64,000 bases of DNA from an uncultured Victivallales bacterium (lineage in GTDB: Bacteria; Verrucomicrobiota; Lentisphaeria; Oligosphaerales; JAFGRS01). The position numbers and the translations under genes are program-made. The notes beneath the pieces are model-generated. The model ran no database searches. It saw only the letters and a list, made by a program, of their open reading frames with translations, and was not told the DNA's origin. The DNA lies in NCBI GenBank assembly GCA_903837355.1, contig CAILUI010000303.1, forward strand, positions 43,405 to 107,404, read 5' to 3'. Shown piece after piece: positions 44,073 through 52,416 of this stretch. Position 1 is the stretch's first letter, and every line of letters begins with the position of its first letter.

Positions 44073-46559
44073 TCACTTCTTCCGCCTGCCGAGAAGGCGT
44101 TCCATCAGACTGGGTGGCGGTGGCGGTGGCGCGACGCGTGGGCGGTGGTGGTTTGCCAGGTCGCGGGCCTTACCGATGGCGCTGTCGAGCGCGTACACCG
44201 CAGCCACCTTAGTCTCGCGTTCCTTCTGCAGATCCTGCCCCGACTTGTCAAGCTCTAACTTACTCTTCTGGAGCTCGATAGAAGCCTTTTGATGGGCTGT
44301 CTTCTCGGCGTCCAGGCGCTGCCGTTCCGCCTCGACCTGAAGGCGCTTTTTGTTGAGCTCATCCGTCTTCTTCACGACATCGGCAGTCGCCGCCTCGAGC
44401 TTGGCCTTGTCAGCCTCGGCAGCAGCGATCTGCTCCTCCAGTTCCTGCACTAGTTTCAGCAGTGCCGCGTGCTTGCGCTGCAGTTCGTCGCGGAGCTTGG
44501 CGAGGGCCTGGATTTTGGGCACGACGGCGGCCTGTTCCAGGTCCACCTTCGCCAATAGGGCTTCCAGCTCCTGCGTCTTGGCCGCGATCTCGGGACCGAC
44601 CTCCAGCAGCGCTACGTCGAGAGTTGCGAGGCGCTCCGCGCGGTCCAGTTCCGACCCGGTCCACTCCCCCCAGGCCACCAGCTTCTGCGCTGCCAGGAGC
44701 TCGTTGATGGCACAGACGCGCCGTACGAACTCCCCCCAACTCTGCGGCACCGCACCGTAGGCTTCACGGGTGACCTCGAGCACCAGGTTGACGAAAGCCG
44801 TGTCGAACTGGACTTCCCGCACGCTCTTCCGCAGTGCCTCCCACTTCTCCTCCGCCGTGGTCACTCTCTCGTTAGAGTATTCGTGTAGCGCGCGCTGGGC
44901 CACTGAGAGCCACTCCGGAACCGCGATGCGCTGCACCGCGAAGGTCGCTTCCAGGGACTGCTGTGCGGCGATCGCGATGGCCGCTGGACCATCGCCGTGG
45001 TCGTTGATGTAACTCAGGCACTCAGTGAGGCGGACCCCCTCCGGCAGAACCAGCAGATCCAAGGTCTGCAAGCCATCGACTTCCTGGGTGTCGGCAGGCG
45101 CCCGGATCGCCCCCGTCGTCGGCGCGTCATGGACCCCTTGGGCGCTGGGTTTCGCCAGCACTGCCCTGGCCCCGTCCCGCACCCGCGCGTCCCGGAGTAC
45201 ACCGCCGAGCTTCTCGGCCATGTCCTGCTCTTCGATATCCGGGACCAGTGAGCAGTCGGAGCGCACGAACAGGGGCAACCCCCAGTCGAGCCAGCGCTGG
45301 TCCTGGAGATAGGCTTCGGTGCACGGTACGGCGAGGGCGGCGCCCGGCGCGACCGCGATCGTCCCGATCACGTAGTGGATGTCCTTGCCGTCCGCGCTAC
45401 CGCGCACGTATTCGTACTGGTCCAGCTCGCCCAGGGGTCGACGCAGGAAGTGCTCGAGTTTCCTCGGCAAGGGATCGGGAGCGCTTAGCCCAGAGGTGGC
45501 ACGCCGGTCGTCGTCGTCAAGGCAGAACGTGTAGATGGGGACAAACTCGCGGCGCCGCGAGGCATGGAGCAGACGGCTGTGCCGGGCGTGCAGATCCTCC
45601 AGCTCGTGCTCCTTGGCGCTGATGCGCTGTTCCAGTTGTGAAGTCGCGCCAACCGCCTTGTACGTGACCCCCACTGCCATGGGCAGATCCACCGAAAGCT
45701 CCGCCAAGGCTTGGCCCGCCAGGTCGCTGACCGTTGGCAGAGGCTTGCCTTCGGTTCCCCAGATCTCGTCGGAGCGGCTGCCCTGCCGCTCGGTGATGAC
45801 ATGCCATTCCGACGTGTACCAGAGCGCATCGCCACGGGTAGCAGCGGCCCCGGGCTGCAGCGCCGCTCCGGCCGTGCATAGCAGCAGGGCGTCCGTGTCC
45901 CGGTTCACGTCGTCAAGAAGGTAGAACTCCTGGGGCTTGGGGTACTCGTAGTTCCACTGGACGAACAGGGAACGCAGTTCCTCGCAGGCATCCGGGGGCG
46001 TCAACAGAAGCAGACCCGACGCTTCGTGATCGCTGCACCACTGCTTGCCACTGAACCACGGCTCGACCCCTTCCACGTGCACGACCAGCCAACACGTCTG
46101 CCCCCCCTCGGTGAGCTTGTAGAAGGTGCTGGCAGCATGCTGTTGCCGGGGGATCCCGCGCCAGGCCTGGTGCAGGCGCTGCTGCAGGGCTTGGAGGTCG
46201 GCGCCCGTCGCCACGCGGGCCGCGACCACGAGCGCCGGGATGTGCCGTGGCGGGTCACGGCGGGCACGGAGAGGCAGCCGTCGGAGCAGGCGACCAAGGC
46301 CCTCCGGGTCGCCCGGCGTCGGGCCCGTCTCGAGGGTGCCGCCGTGCAGGAAGTCCGCCGCCACCTTGGCCTCGTAGTCCGGGGGCACGTAGATCGCGTA
46401 GAGCGTGCTCTCCCTGCCGTTCGCCGCAGGCGGCCGCCAGGACGACAGGTAGACCTTCGTATACAGGTCGGTCTCCCCGCCGAGGCAGGTCTCGTTCGCC
46501 TCGCAGGCGCGGAGGTACGCCAGCAGATCGTCCAAGGACTCGAACTTGATGTAACTCAT
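44073..46559 (-). CDS. Uncharacterised protein with long C-terminal coiled coil
   Basis: It has 828 residues and no membrane segment. The N-terminal 300 residues are mixed alpha/beta (SYIKFESLDDLLAYLRAC, STLYAIYVPPDY). A short helix pair follows (LEQRISAKEHELEDLHARHSRLLHASRR). The region after it (DLLVLPEGVRLTECLSYINDHGDGPAAIAIAA) is globular. From about 650 to 790 there is a continuous coiled coil with SMC-like Lys/Glu/Gln composition, and the protein ends in a poly-Pro stretch and a basic tail (PPPPPPSLMERLLGRRKK). No family is recognised. A rod-like scaffold or contact with the membrane or MoxR component is plausible. Confidence 0.72.
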   Translation of the reverse strand: MSYIKFESLDDLLAYLRACEANETCLGGETDLYTKVYLSSWRPPAANGRESTLYAIYVPPDYEAKVAADFLHGGTLETGPTPGDPEGLGRLLRRLPLRARRDPPRHIPALVVAARVATGADLQALQQRLHQAWRGIPRQQHAASTFYKLTEGGQTCWLVVHVEGVEPWFSGKQWCSDHEASGLLLLTPPDACEELRSLFVQWNYEYPKPQEFYLLDDVNRDTDALLLCTAGAALQPGAAATRGDALWYTSEWHVITERQGSRSDEIWGTEGKPLPTVSDLAGQALAELSVDLPMAVGVTYKAVGATSQLEQRISAKEHELEDLHARHSRLLHASRRREFVPIYTFCLDDDDRRATSGLSAPDPLPRKLEHFLRRPLGELDQYEYVRGSADGKDIHYVIGTIAVAPGAALAVPCTEAYLQDQRWLDWGLPLFVRSDCSLVPDIEEQDMAEKLGGVLRDARVRDGARAVLAKPSAQGVHDAPTTGAIRAPADTQEVDGLQTLDLLVLPEGVRLTECLSYINDHGDGPAAIAIAAQQSLEATFAVQRIAVPEWLSVAQRALHEYSNERVTTAEEKWEALRKSVREVQFDTAFVNLVLEVTREAYGAVPQSWGEFVRRVCAINELLAAQKLVAWGEWTGSELDRAERLATLDVALLEVGPEIAAKTQELEALLAKVDLEQAAVVPKIQALAKLRDELQRKHAALLKLVQELEEQIAAAEADKAKLEAATADVVKKTDELNKKRLQVEAERQRLDAEKTAHQKASIELQKSKLELDKSGQDLQKERETKVAAVYALDSAIGKARDLANHHRPRVAPPPPPPSLMERLLGRRKK

Positions 46560-46587
46560 TGCCCCCTGCCTTCCTCAGTGCGACACG

Positions 46588-48081
46588 CTACCGTCCGCGC
46601 ATCGACCCGCCCTTGGCCACGCTCGGTCCGATGAGCATCGTCATGAAGGTGCGAATCAGTTCGTCCTCAGCCGCCGGCGGCAACGGTAGGCCCGCCACAC
46701 CGGCGCTGACCAGATCACGGAAGCCCGCGCCGCGATAGGCGTCCTCGTCCTCGGCCACGGTGGTGAGCAGCACGGTGTTGGCGCCCGCGCCCAGCCGTGG
46801 TAGCGGCATGGCCGGGGACGGCAAGCAGAGGGCTCGTTCTTCGTTTCTCATGACCACCGCCGTCGTGACGCCGTGAAACAGCCGACTGCCAACGAGACGT
46901 TCGATGCAGACGCTTGGGGCTTCACGCAAAATACGGTGCTCGCGGCCCACTCTCGCGGCCTCGCCTTCCGGTCCACGCACAAAAAGATGGGGCAGGAGGC
47001 GGTCCACCGCGGCCACGTTCTGCCAGCTCTCGGCGGGATCAGGATCCACGGACAAGGACTGCAGCGGGAAGGAGCCGCCGGTCCACTGGTCGTCACGCCG
47101 CTCAAGCCAGGCCACCTCCACCTCGACCACCTCATGCGGCACCTGCAGCGCTGCCGTCACCAGCAGGCGGAAGGCGAGGCGGCGGGCCCGCACATGGGCC
47201 TCCCGGGCAGGGGCGCTCTCGCCGCGCTGTTCGGCGCCGACCACGATCAGGCACAGGATACGTTGGCGGACCATGGGACGCCTGGTCAGGTGGTGCTCCC
47301 AGATGAGCGGCTTGCCGTTGACAATGTGGTCGAGCCCCAGCGTTCTCGCCGTCGCCTCGAGTTTCAGATTCCGCACGCCATCCGCATTCAGGCCCTGGAT
47401 TCCCTCCTCAAAGCAGAGCGCCCATTCCGGGGTCAGGACATCCTTCAGTTGGTCTTCACGCTGTTTGGTCGTGATGGCGCGCACCCAGGACTGGTCGCCG
47501 GGGAGTCGCTGCTGCCTTTCGCCCTCCTGGGGGATGACCAGCAGTGGCCGGGGTTCGTGGGGTTCCCGGTCCCAGGCACCGCGGAGACAGGCGACGATCA
47601 GTTCGCGGTTCAGCCACAGGTCGAGGCACCAGTCCATCTTGGCGCGCATGGCGATCGCGGCGCCGACCAGGACGTAGGCATCGATGATGGGCTCGTTCTG
47701 GCCTTGCCACGCATCGAAACCATCGCCTATCTGCTGCGTGTCCACCGCGGCATCGGGCTGTGCGCCCAGCGCGAAATGGACCAGGCGGTAGGCCAGGGAG
47801 CGGAGGGCGAAGGTGCGGATGCTGGCAGCCTGGGCTTCCGCGCGCTGGCGCGCGAGCTGGCCGCTCGCGGTTGTCCCCTTCCGGATACTACGCCGGCAGC
47901 GGCGGACCTGAGCGTCCAGGGTCCGCCAGCGACGACTGCGCACCATCGCCTGCAGGAGCCTCTCATAGGAGGTCGGTTGCGGCCCCAGGTTAAGCGGCTT
48001 GCCGTCGAGCAACCATTCAAGATCCTCGATCAGCTTCGCGGGCCCGGGCCAGCGCTCGTCCGTGAGTTCCGTTATCGGCAT
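46588..48081 (-). CDS. MoxR-associated protein, possible degenerate vWA domain
   Basis: I chose ATG 48081 (AGAGGA 5 bases upstream), giving 497 residues; a longer reading starts at 48111. The N-terminal half is helical (YERLLQAMVRSRRWRTLDAQVRRCRR). In the second half, RQRILCLIVVGAEQRG, ARRLAFRLLVTAAL and VEVEVAWLERRDD follow the strand-helix-strand order at the start of a von Willebrand A fold. VVGAEQRG stands where the metal site DxSxS is usual, so a MIDAS metal site is not visible. MoxR ATPases are usually paired with a vWA protein, and this gene follows MoxR by 122 bp. The vWA call is an inference; otherwise the family is unknown. Confidence 0.6.
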   Translation of the reverse strand: MPITELTDERWPGPAKLIEDLEWLLDGKPLNLGPQPTSYERLLQAMVRSRRWRTLDAQVRRCRRSIRKGTTASGQLARQRAEAQAASIRTFALRSLAYRLVHFALGAQPDAAVDTQQIGDGFDAWQGQNEPIIDAYVLVGAAIAMRAKMDWCLDLWLNRELIVACLRGAWDREPHEPRPLLVIPQEGERQQRLPGDQSWVRAITTKQREDQLKDVLTPEWALCFEEGIQGLNADGVRNLKLEATARTLGLDHIVNGKPLIWEHHLTRRPMVRQRILCLIVVGAEQRGESAPAREAHVRARRLAFRLLVTAALQVPHEVVEVEVAWLERRDDQWTGGSFPLQSLSVDPDPAESWQNVAAVDRLLPHLFVRGPEGEAARVGREHRILREAPSVCIERLVGSRLFHGVTTAVVMRNEERALCLPSPAMPLPRLGAGANTVLLTTVAEDEDAYRGAGFRDLVSAGVAGLPLPPAAEDELIRTFMTMLIGPSVAKGGSMRGR

Positions 48082-48203
48082 GGCCGTCCTCTTGTGTGCA
48101 CACGATTCCACGGGGGTGGGACAGTGGTTCTGCGCGGTGCGGGCGGCGTACAGTGCTCCCAGAGGGGACTATGCGACACCCGCTGTCGGCAGCGGCGTGC
48201 TTC

Positions 48204-49517
48204 TCACGCCCGGTCGAAGAGACTGTCCGTCTGCGCTCCGGGATCCCAGCCGACGATCATGGAATGAACCATCTTCTGGAGACGTCCAGTCTCCTCAAAC
48301 TTGGGGGCTACATAGGCCCAGGCCCGCAGATGGCGGTAGGACAGTTTCTCCGCCTTCTCCAGCAGCGCCAGGGCGCGGCAGACGCGCAGCAGCAGGCTCG
48401 GTGTACGGTCTGAGACACCGTACTCGCGGCGGATGGTCAGGAACATCTTCAGAAAGGCCTTGCGGAACTCCGGGTTGTCCTTTGGAAACGCCGTTGTGCC
48501 ACCGTAGGCGCCGCCCAGCAGTACCTTCGACAGCAGTCGGATATCATTCAGGCAGGCTTTGCGCGAGATGCGTAAACTCTTGTTGCCAAGACTCCCATAG
48601 CTATGGAATCGATGTCCGGCATCGACCAGCTTCGCGGCCTCATCCTCATCCTCCGGGATCGGATGGCAGGGCACGCGTATCGGGAAACGGTCGTAGAGGG
48701 CGCCGAGCTCGCTCTCGTCCGGCGTTTCGTTGGAGGCCCCGACGGTAAAGGCCAGGTTCACCTTGAAGGCCTGTCCCATGTTATAGAAGATGCGTTCGTT
48801 GGTCAGTGACAGGAGGGAGTTCAGGATGGCGCTGTTGGCCTTGAAAATTTCATCGAGGAAGACAATGTCCGCCTGCGGCAGCATCCCCGTTGTCCGCCGG
48901 CAGAAGGCGCCGCTCTTCAGCAGGACGTTGATGTCGGTGCCGCCGAACAACTCCTCGGGAGTCGTGAAGCGGGTCAGCAGGTACTCGAACAGGCGCCGGC
49001 GTTGGCGTGGCTGGCCCGGCACCTCGGCCAGTCTGGCCAGCTTGTCTTCGTCCTTGATCGGCACGTCGATGGGGCGTACCCCCAGGCTCTGCGCGAAGCT
49101 GCGGACCAGCAGGGACTTGGCGGTTCCGGGCGGACCCAGGAACACCAGGTTCGTCTGGGCGATCGCGCACGCCGCCATCATCTCCAGGGCCTTATCGCGG
49201 TTCAGGAAGCGGGGCTCCCGCATGGGCTCGCGGGTCACCGGATCGATGACCGCATCGCCGCGCCCGTCGCGCACAACCAACGTCTGCACCTCCTTGAGGG
49301 CGGCACGGACGCGGTCAAGGGGCTGCGTTCCGTCTGGTTTGGCGGTCAGGCTCGGCCGAACGTCAGTATTCCAGATGTCCAGAGCGCCATCCTCTTTGAG
49401 GTCGCTGATGTACTCGACCCAGGCGTCGTCATCGGCAAAGTCCCAGGGCGCGTCGGACTCCGCGGGTGTGGGTACAGTCATTGCCTGGCGGAACTGCTGT
49501 GGCTGTAGGGTTGGCAT
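48204..49517 (-). CDS. MoxR-family AAA+ ATPase (RavA-like)
   Basis: It has 437 residues. Walker A is GPPGTAKS (128-135), Walker B is IVFLDEIF (LDE 221-223) and a sensor-1-like SNET follows at about 262. RavA/MoxR hallmarks are LTRFTTPEELFGG, ANSAILNSLLSLTNERIF and an ALYDRFPIRVPC arginine-finger region. A conserved-looking extension of about 100 residues precedes the ATPase core. MoxR proteins act as chaperone-like remodellers of partner complexes, usually with a vWA protein. The next gene may be a degenerate vWA. It lies centrally in the 36-kb block, which suggests assembly or activation of the membrane and giant exported parts. Confidence 0.93.
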   Translation of the reverse strand: MPTLQPQQFRQAMTVPTPAESDAPWDFADDDAWVEYISDLKEDGALDIWNTDVRPSLTAKPDGTQPLDRVRAALKEVQTLVVRDGRGDAVIDPVTREPMREPRFLNRDKALEMMAACAIAQTNLVFLGPPGTAKSLLVRSFAQSLGVRPIDVPIKDEDKLARLAEVPGQPRQRRRLFEYLLTRFTTPEELFGGTDINVLLKSGAFCRRTTGMLPQADIVFLDEIFKANSAILNSLLSLTNERIFYNMGQAFKVNLAFTVGASNETPDESELGALYDRFPIRVPCHPIPEDEDEAAKLVDAGHRFHSYGSLGNKSLRISRKACLNDIRLLSKVLLGGAYGGTTAFPKDNPEFRKAFLKMFLTIRREYGVSDRTPSLLLRVCRALALLEKAEKLSYRHLRAWAYVAPKFEETGRLQKMVHSMIVGWDPGAQTDSLFDRA

Positions 49518-49568
49518 GGCGGGTCGCTTCCTTTCTGGGTCTCTTTGTCAAGGCCTGAGGGCGGCACG

Positions 49569-51626
49569 CTAGTGTTTTCTCAATGCATGCCGTTTTCTTG
49601 GTTTCGGTGCCGCGGGCGGTGCCGCCGGGCGCGCTGCGGCGCCGCTCCCCGCGGTTGCCGTGGGCGCTCCCCCCGGCGGTGGCGGCGGTGGGGGTTGCGG
49701 CCGCGCGGGGCCCGGGGCGGGCGGTGGGGCTCCGCCGAGCAGCCGGTCGATCAGGTTCTGCGTGTGCCGGGCCCTCTGCGCGTTGGGTAACTGCTGAGCG
49801 ATCAGCTCGTCGAGAGCCGAGGGCGGGGCGGCGGGCCGGGGCGGCGGGTTCGCTGCCTTCTGCTCATACCGGGAGAGGAGAAGCTCCAGCGATGGCAGGA
49901 AGTCAGGGCGCGTCATGACCGCCAGGGCTTCCGCTGCGACCGACGCCAGGGGACCGTCCGTCGGCGTCGTTCCGTCGTCACCGGGATCGTCTTTGACCTT
50001 AAAGGCGCGATGGGAGTTCTCGATCTGAGTGCAGAGACTGCTGAGCGAGCACCCAGCCCGCGAGGGGAAGCGGATTGCCGGGCGGCCGCCGGGCGGCAGT
50101 CCGGCCGCGAGCAGGCGGATGGGCAGCAGGTGCCAGAAGGGGCTGATCAGGGGGCGCCACATCAGGAGCGTCGTGGCGAGGTCGCGGCAACGCAGGATAT
50201 ACCGTGCTGCCAGCACGGGCCAGGGGGTGCGTTGCTCCAGGGTTGCGGCCCGCCGCATCATCTCGGCCAGCAGATGCGGGAAAAACTCCACGTCGTAGAA
50301 GCCGGTAGTCTGTAGCGTGGCCTGGCCGGCGGCCAGTTCCCACAGCCGGCTGTCCTCGCCGCGGTCGGGGATAGCGCAGAGCAGTTCGGTGACCAGGAGC
50401 CCGACGATGTCCGTGCCTCGGCAGGTGCTGGCGTAGCCCATAGCCTCCTCGGCGATATCCTGCCGGAGGAGCTCCTCGCCGAGCGCGCAGAAGCGCGGTA
50501 GGGTCTCGGCAGTGGCGGCCTGTGCCGCCTGGCGGGCGATCCATTTGATGACGGCGTCGCCGCAGGGCGTGGCGTGGATGCCGCGCAGGGTCGCGGCCGC
50601 CGTCTTGATGTCGGTGGCCGCAGTGCCGTCGAACAGGCAAGCGGCCTGATCCAGCAGGTCCGCCCGGCGCAGTCCCTCGAGGGCGGCCCGGTAGGCCTCG
50701 GCTTGCGGCCCCGACCTAGCGTGCTCCAGCAGCGTGGTCCACGGCGTCGGGCCCGTGCTCGGGGCGGGTGCGGCTGCCGGGGGCCGTACGCGGAACCATA
50801 CATAGACAGCGCCGGCCAGGGCGAAGAGCCCCAGTAGCAAGGCATAGCCATTCTGGGCGGCGACCCCGCCGATCAGCAGCAGCGTCGTAAAGAGGCCCAG
50901 CAGTCCGAGCAGCGGCGCCCGCAGGTTCATCTGCGGCGGTGGTCGGACGGCGCCGCGCCCACGGCTGTTCGGCGGGCTGTAGCCGTAGATGTCGCGGACG
51001 CCACTATGCAGCCAGTGGATCGTCACCAGGTCGGCGGCCGAGATCCCGCCGCCCGCCGCGCTGTCATCGCCAAAGGCGCGGCTGAGGGCAAGCAGCGAGG
51101 GTAGGCAGGCGGCCTGGACGTCGTCGGCCGCCACGCCGATCAGTGCCGGACCCGGCTTGGCGGCCTGCACGAGGTTGTTGGCCACGATCAGCGCCTGCCG
51201 TGCGGGCGACCCCAGACGCAGCCCGCTCCCGGCATCGAGGTGGACCTCGGGGAACAGCCAGCCAAAGGCGTGCTGGGTCAGGGTCGCCTCGACCTCGAGG
51301 CTACTCAGGGTGAAGCTCGCCGCGACCTGCCGCAGGGACGACAGGACCTTGGGTGGAAGGTCGGTATCGCGTTGGAAGGGCGGCTCGAGTCGACAGCCAT
51401 CGCAGTCCGGTTCGGCGCGGACGAGGCTCATCTCGCCACTGGGCGGCGGATGGGCCTGGGCGACGCTCGAGCGCATCCAGGCCGCGATCCAGACGGCGGC
51501 GTTACGCAGGGCTGAGACCTGCCGGCCGGGGGTGTCGCGGTGGCACCCCATGCAGGTGGGGTGTTCGAGGCGTGCCGCCTGGGCCTTTGGCCCGGCGTTG
51601 GCGGGGGCTATTACCTCTCGCGGCAT
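49569..51626 (-). CDS. Membrane protein with two Cys pairs and Pro-rich tail
   Basis: I chose ATG 51626, preceded by GGGAG; upstream in-frame sequence is GC-rich leader. The product is 685 residues. Near the N-terminus are CMGCH (25-29) and CDGC (75-78), which together could make a zinc site. Two adjacent hydrophobic segments around 245-285 (LLGLLGLFTTLLLIGG and YALLLGLFALAGAVYVW) form a membrane hairpin. The long helical part after them and a C-terminal Pro/Ala/Gly-rich tail ending in KPRKRHALRKH are probably cytoplasmic. The function is unknown. It precedes MoxR by 51 bp. A putative TATACT -10 hexamer and a hairpin lie in its leader. Confidence 0.75.
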   Translation of the reverse strand: MPREVIAPANAGPKAQAARLEHPTCMGCHRDTPGRQVSALRNAAVWIAAWMRSSVAQAHPPPSGEMSLVRAEPDCDGCRLEPPFQRDTDLPPKVLSSLRQVAASFTLSSLEVEATLTQHAFGWLFPEVHLDAGSGLRLGSPARQALIVANNLVQAAKPGPALIGVAADDVQAACLPSLLALSRAFGDDSAAGGGISAADLVTIHWLHSGVRDIYGYSPPNSRGRGAVRPPPQMNLRAPLLGLLGLFTTLLLIGGVAAQNGYALLLGLFALAGAVYVWFRVRPPAAAPAPSTGPTPWTTLLEHARSGPQAEAYRAALEGLRRADLLDQAACLFDGTAATDIKTAAATLRGIHATPCGDAVIKWIARQAAQAATAETLPRFCALGEELLRQDIAEEAMGYASTCRGTDIVGLLVTELLCAIPDRGEDSRLWELAAGQATLQTTGFYDVEFFPHLLAEMMRRAATLEQRTPWPVLAARYILRCRDLATTLLMWRPLISPFWHLLPIRLLAAGLPPGGRPAIRFPSRAGCSLSSLCTQIENSHRAFKVKDDPGDDGTTPTDGPLASVAAEALAVMTRPDFLPSLELLLSRYEQKAANPPPRPAAPPSALDELIAQQLPNAQRARHTQNLIDRLLGGAPPPAPGPARPQPPPPPPPGGAPTATAGSGAAARPAAPPAAPKPRKRHALRKH

Positions 51627-51954
51627 AGGGTCTCCCTCAACGGCTCTCGCGCACCCCTTGCGGCTGCCATCTCCTGCCGGCCGGGGGTTACGCCCGGCCC
51701 AGCGCCCACTCTCGTTTCGCCCCACTCCTGGCGGAGTCTGCAGCGCGCTCCCGTCTGGCCTCTCGCCATGGCACGGTCCGCCTCGCGGCCGCAGCGGCCG
51801 TCGGCAGTATAGCCGCAAGCCCGTGCCGTGCACCCTGTTCCGAGCGCACGACGCTGACAGTATTGCGGCCGGCTGCAGATTACCAGTGCCATATTGTCTA
51901 TTTCTTGTGCGATCTGCCGCGGGCCAGCGCGCCGCCGACGGCCACCTCGGGGTT
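51627..51954 (-). promoter_or_regulatory. 328-bp leader: possible promoter and hairpin
   Basis: This gap lies upstream of the Cys-pair membrane gene. On the minus strand a TATACT hexamer (51806-51811) could be a -10 element, but there is no good -35. A 7-bp stem (GGCCGGG at 51679-51685 pairing with 51693-51699) would form a hairpin in the leader. I see no convincing gene here. Confidence 0.35.
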
Positions 51955-52239
51955 TCAGTTGCGGCGCCCTGCCGACACCAGTGCCGGCAGCGGGCGCTTG
52001 TTGGTGTGACGCTGTGCGCGTCCGCAGGCTGCCATGAAGGTCAGGGCGACGAGACAGCCCAGATCGACGATGAGCAGCGGGCCGACCAGAGCTTCCGCCA
52101 GTTCCTCGGGGAGCCGCAGACCCTGGTTCGCAGCCAGCCAGATGCCTACCAGGACCAGTGCCGGAAGCAATCCCCAGGCCTTCCACCCCCGCGGCCACGC
52201 GATCAGTGCCAGTGCCATTCCGATGATCATCTCCAGCAT
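51955..52239 (-). CDS. Small membrane protein
   Basis: It has 94 residues starting MLEMIIGMALALIAWPRGW, with AAGGAG 8 bases before ATG 52239. Two or three hydrophobic segments are visible (MIIGMALALIAW, AWGLLPALVLVGIWLA, LVGPLLIVDLGCLVALTFM), followed by a basic C-terminal tail. It is probably an inner-membrane protein. I do not recognise a family. It sits alone between the Clp_N-containing gene (177 bp) and the Cys-pair membrane gene (328 bp). Confidence 0.7.
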   Translation of the reverse strand: MLEMIIGMALALIAWPRGWKAWGLLPALVLVGIWLAANQGLRLPEELAEALVGPLLIVDLGCLVALTFMAACGRAQRHTNKRPLPALVSAGRRN

Positions 52240-52416
52240 CGCCAGTCTCCTTGTTCCGACCTGCCTTGCGAGAGTTGCTCCAGTGACCCGTCTGCACCAA
52301 CTACAGGGGTATAGTGAACCTCTCGCGGCTGCTGGGAGATTTTCTTTCGCTGCCGACGGCGGCGGCGCGTGGCGGGTCCGCAGCGCGTCTACGGCAGCGC
52401 GGCGGCAAGGGTCTGC

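Noticed and set aside
51540..51556. CMGCH as a cytochrome c haem-binding site
   Set aside because: There is no signal peptide ahead of it; a second Cys pair follows, which fits a metal site in the cytoplasm better.
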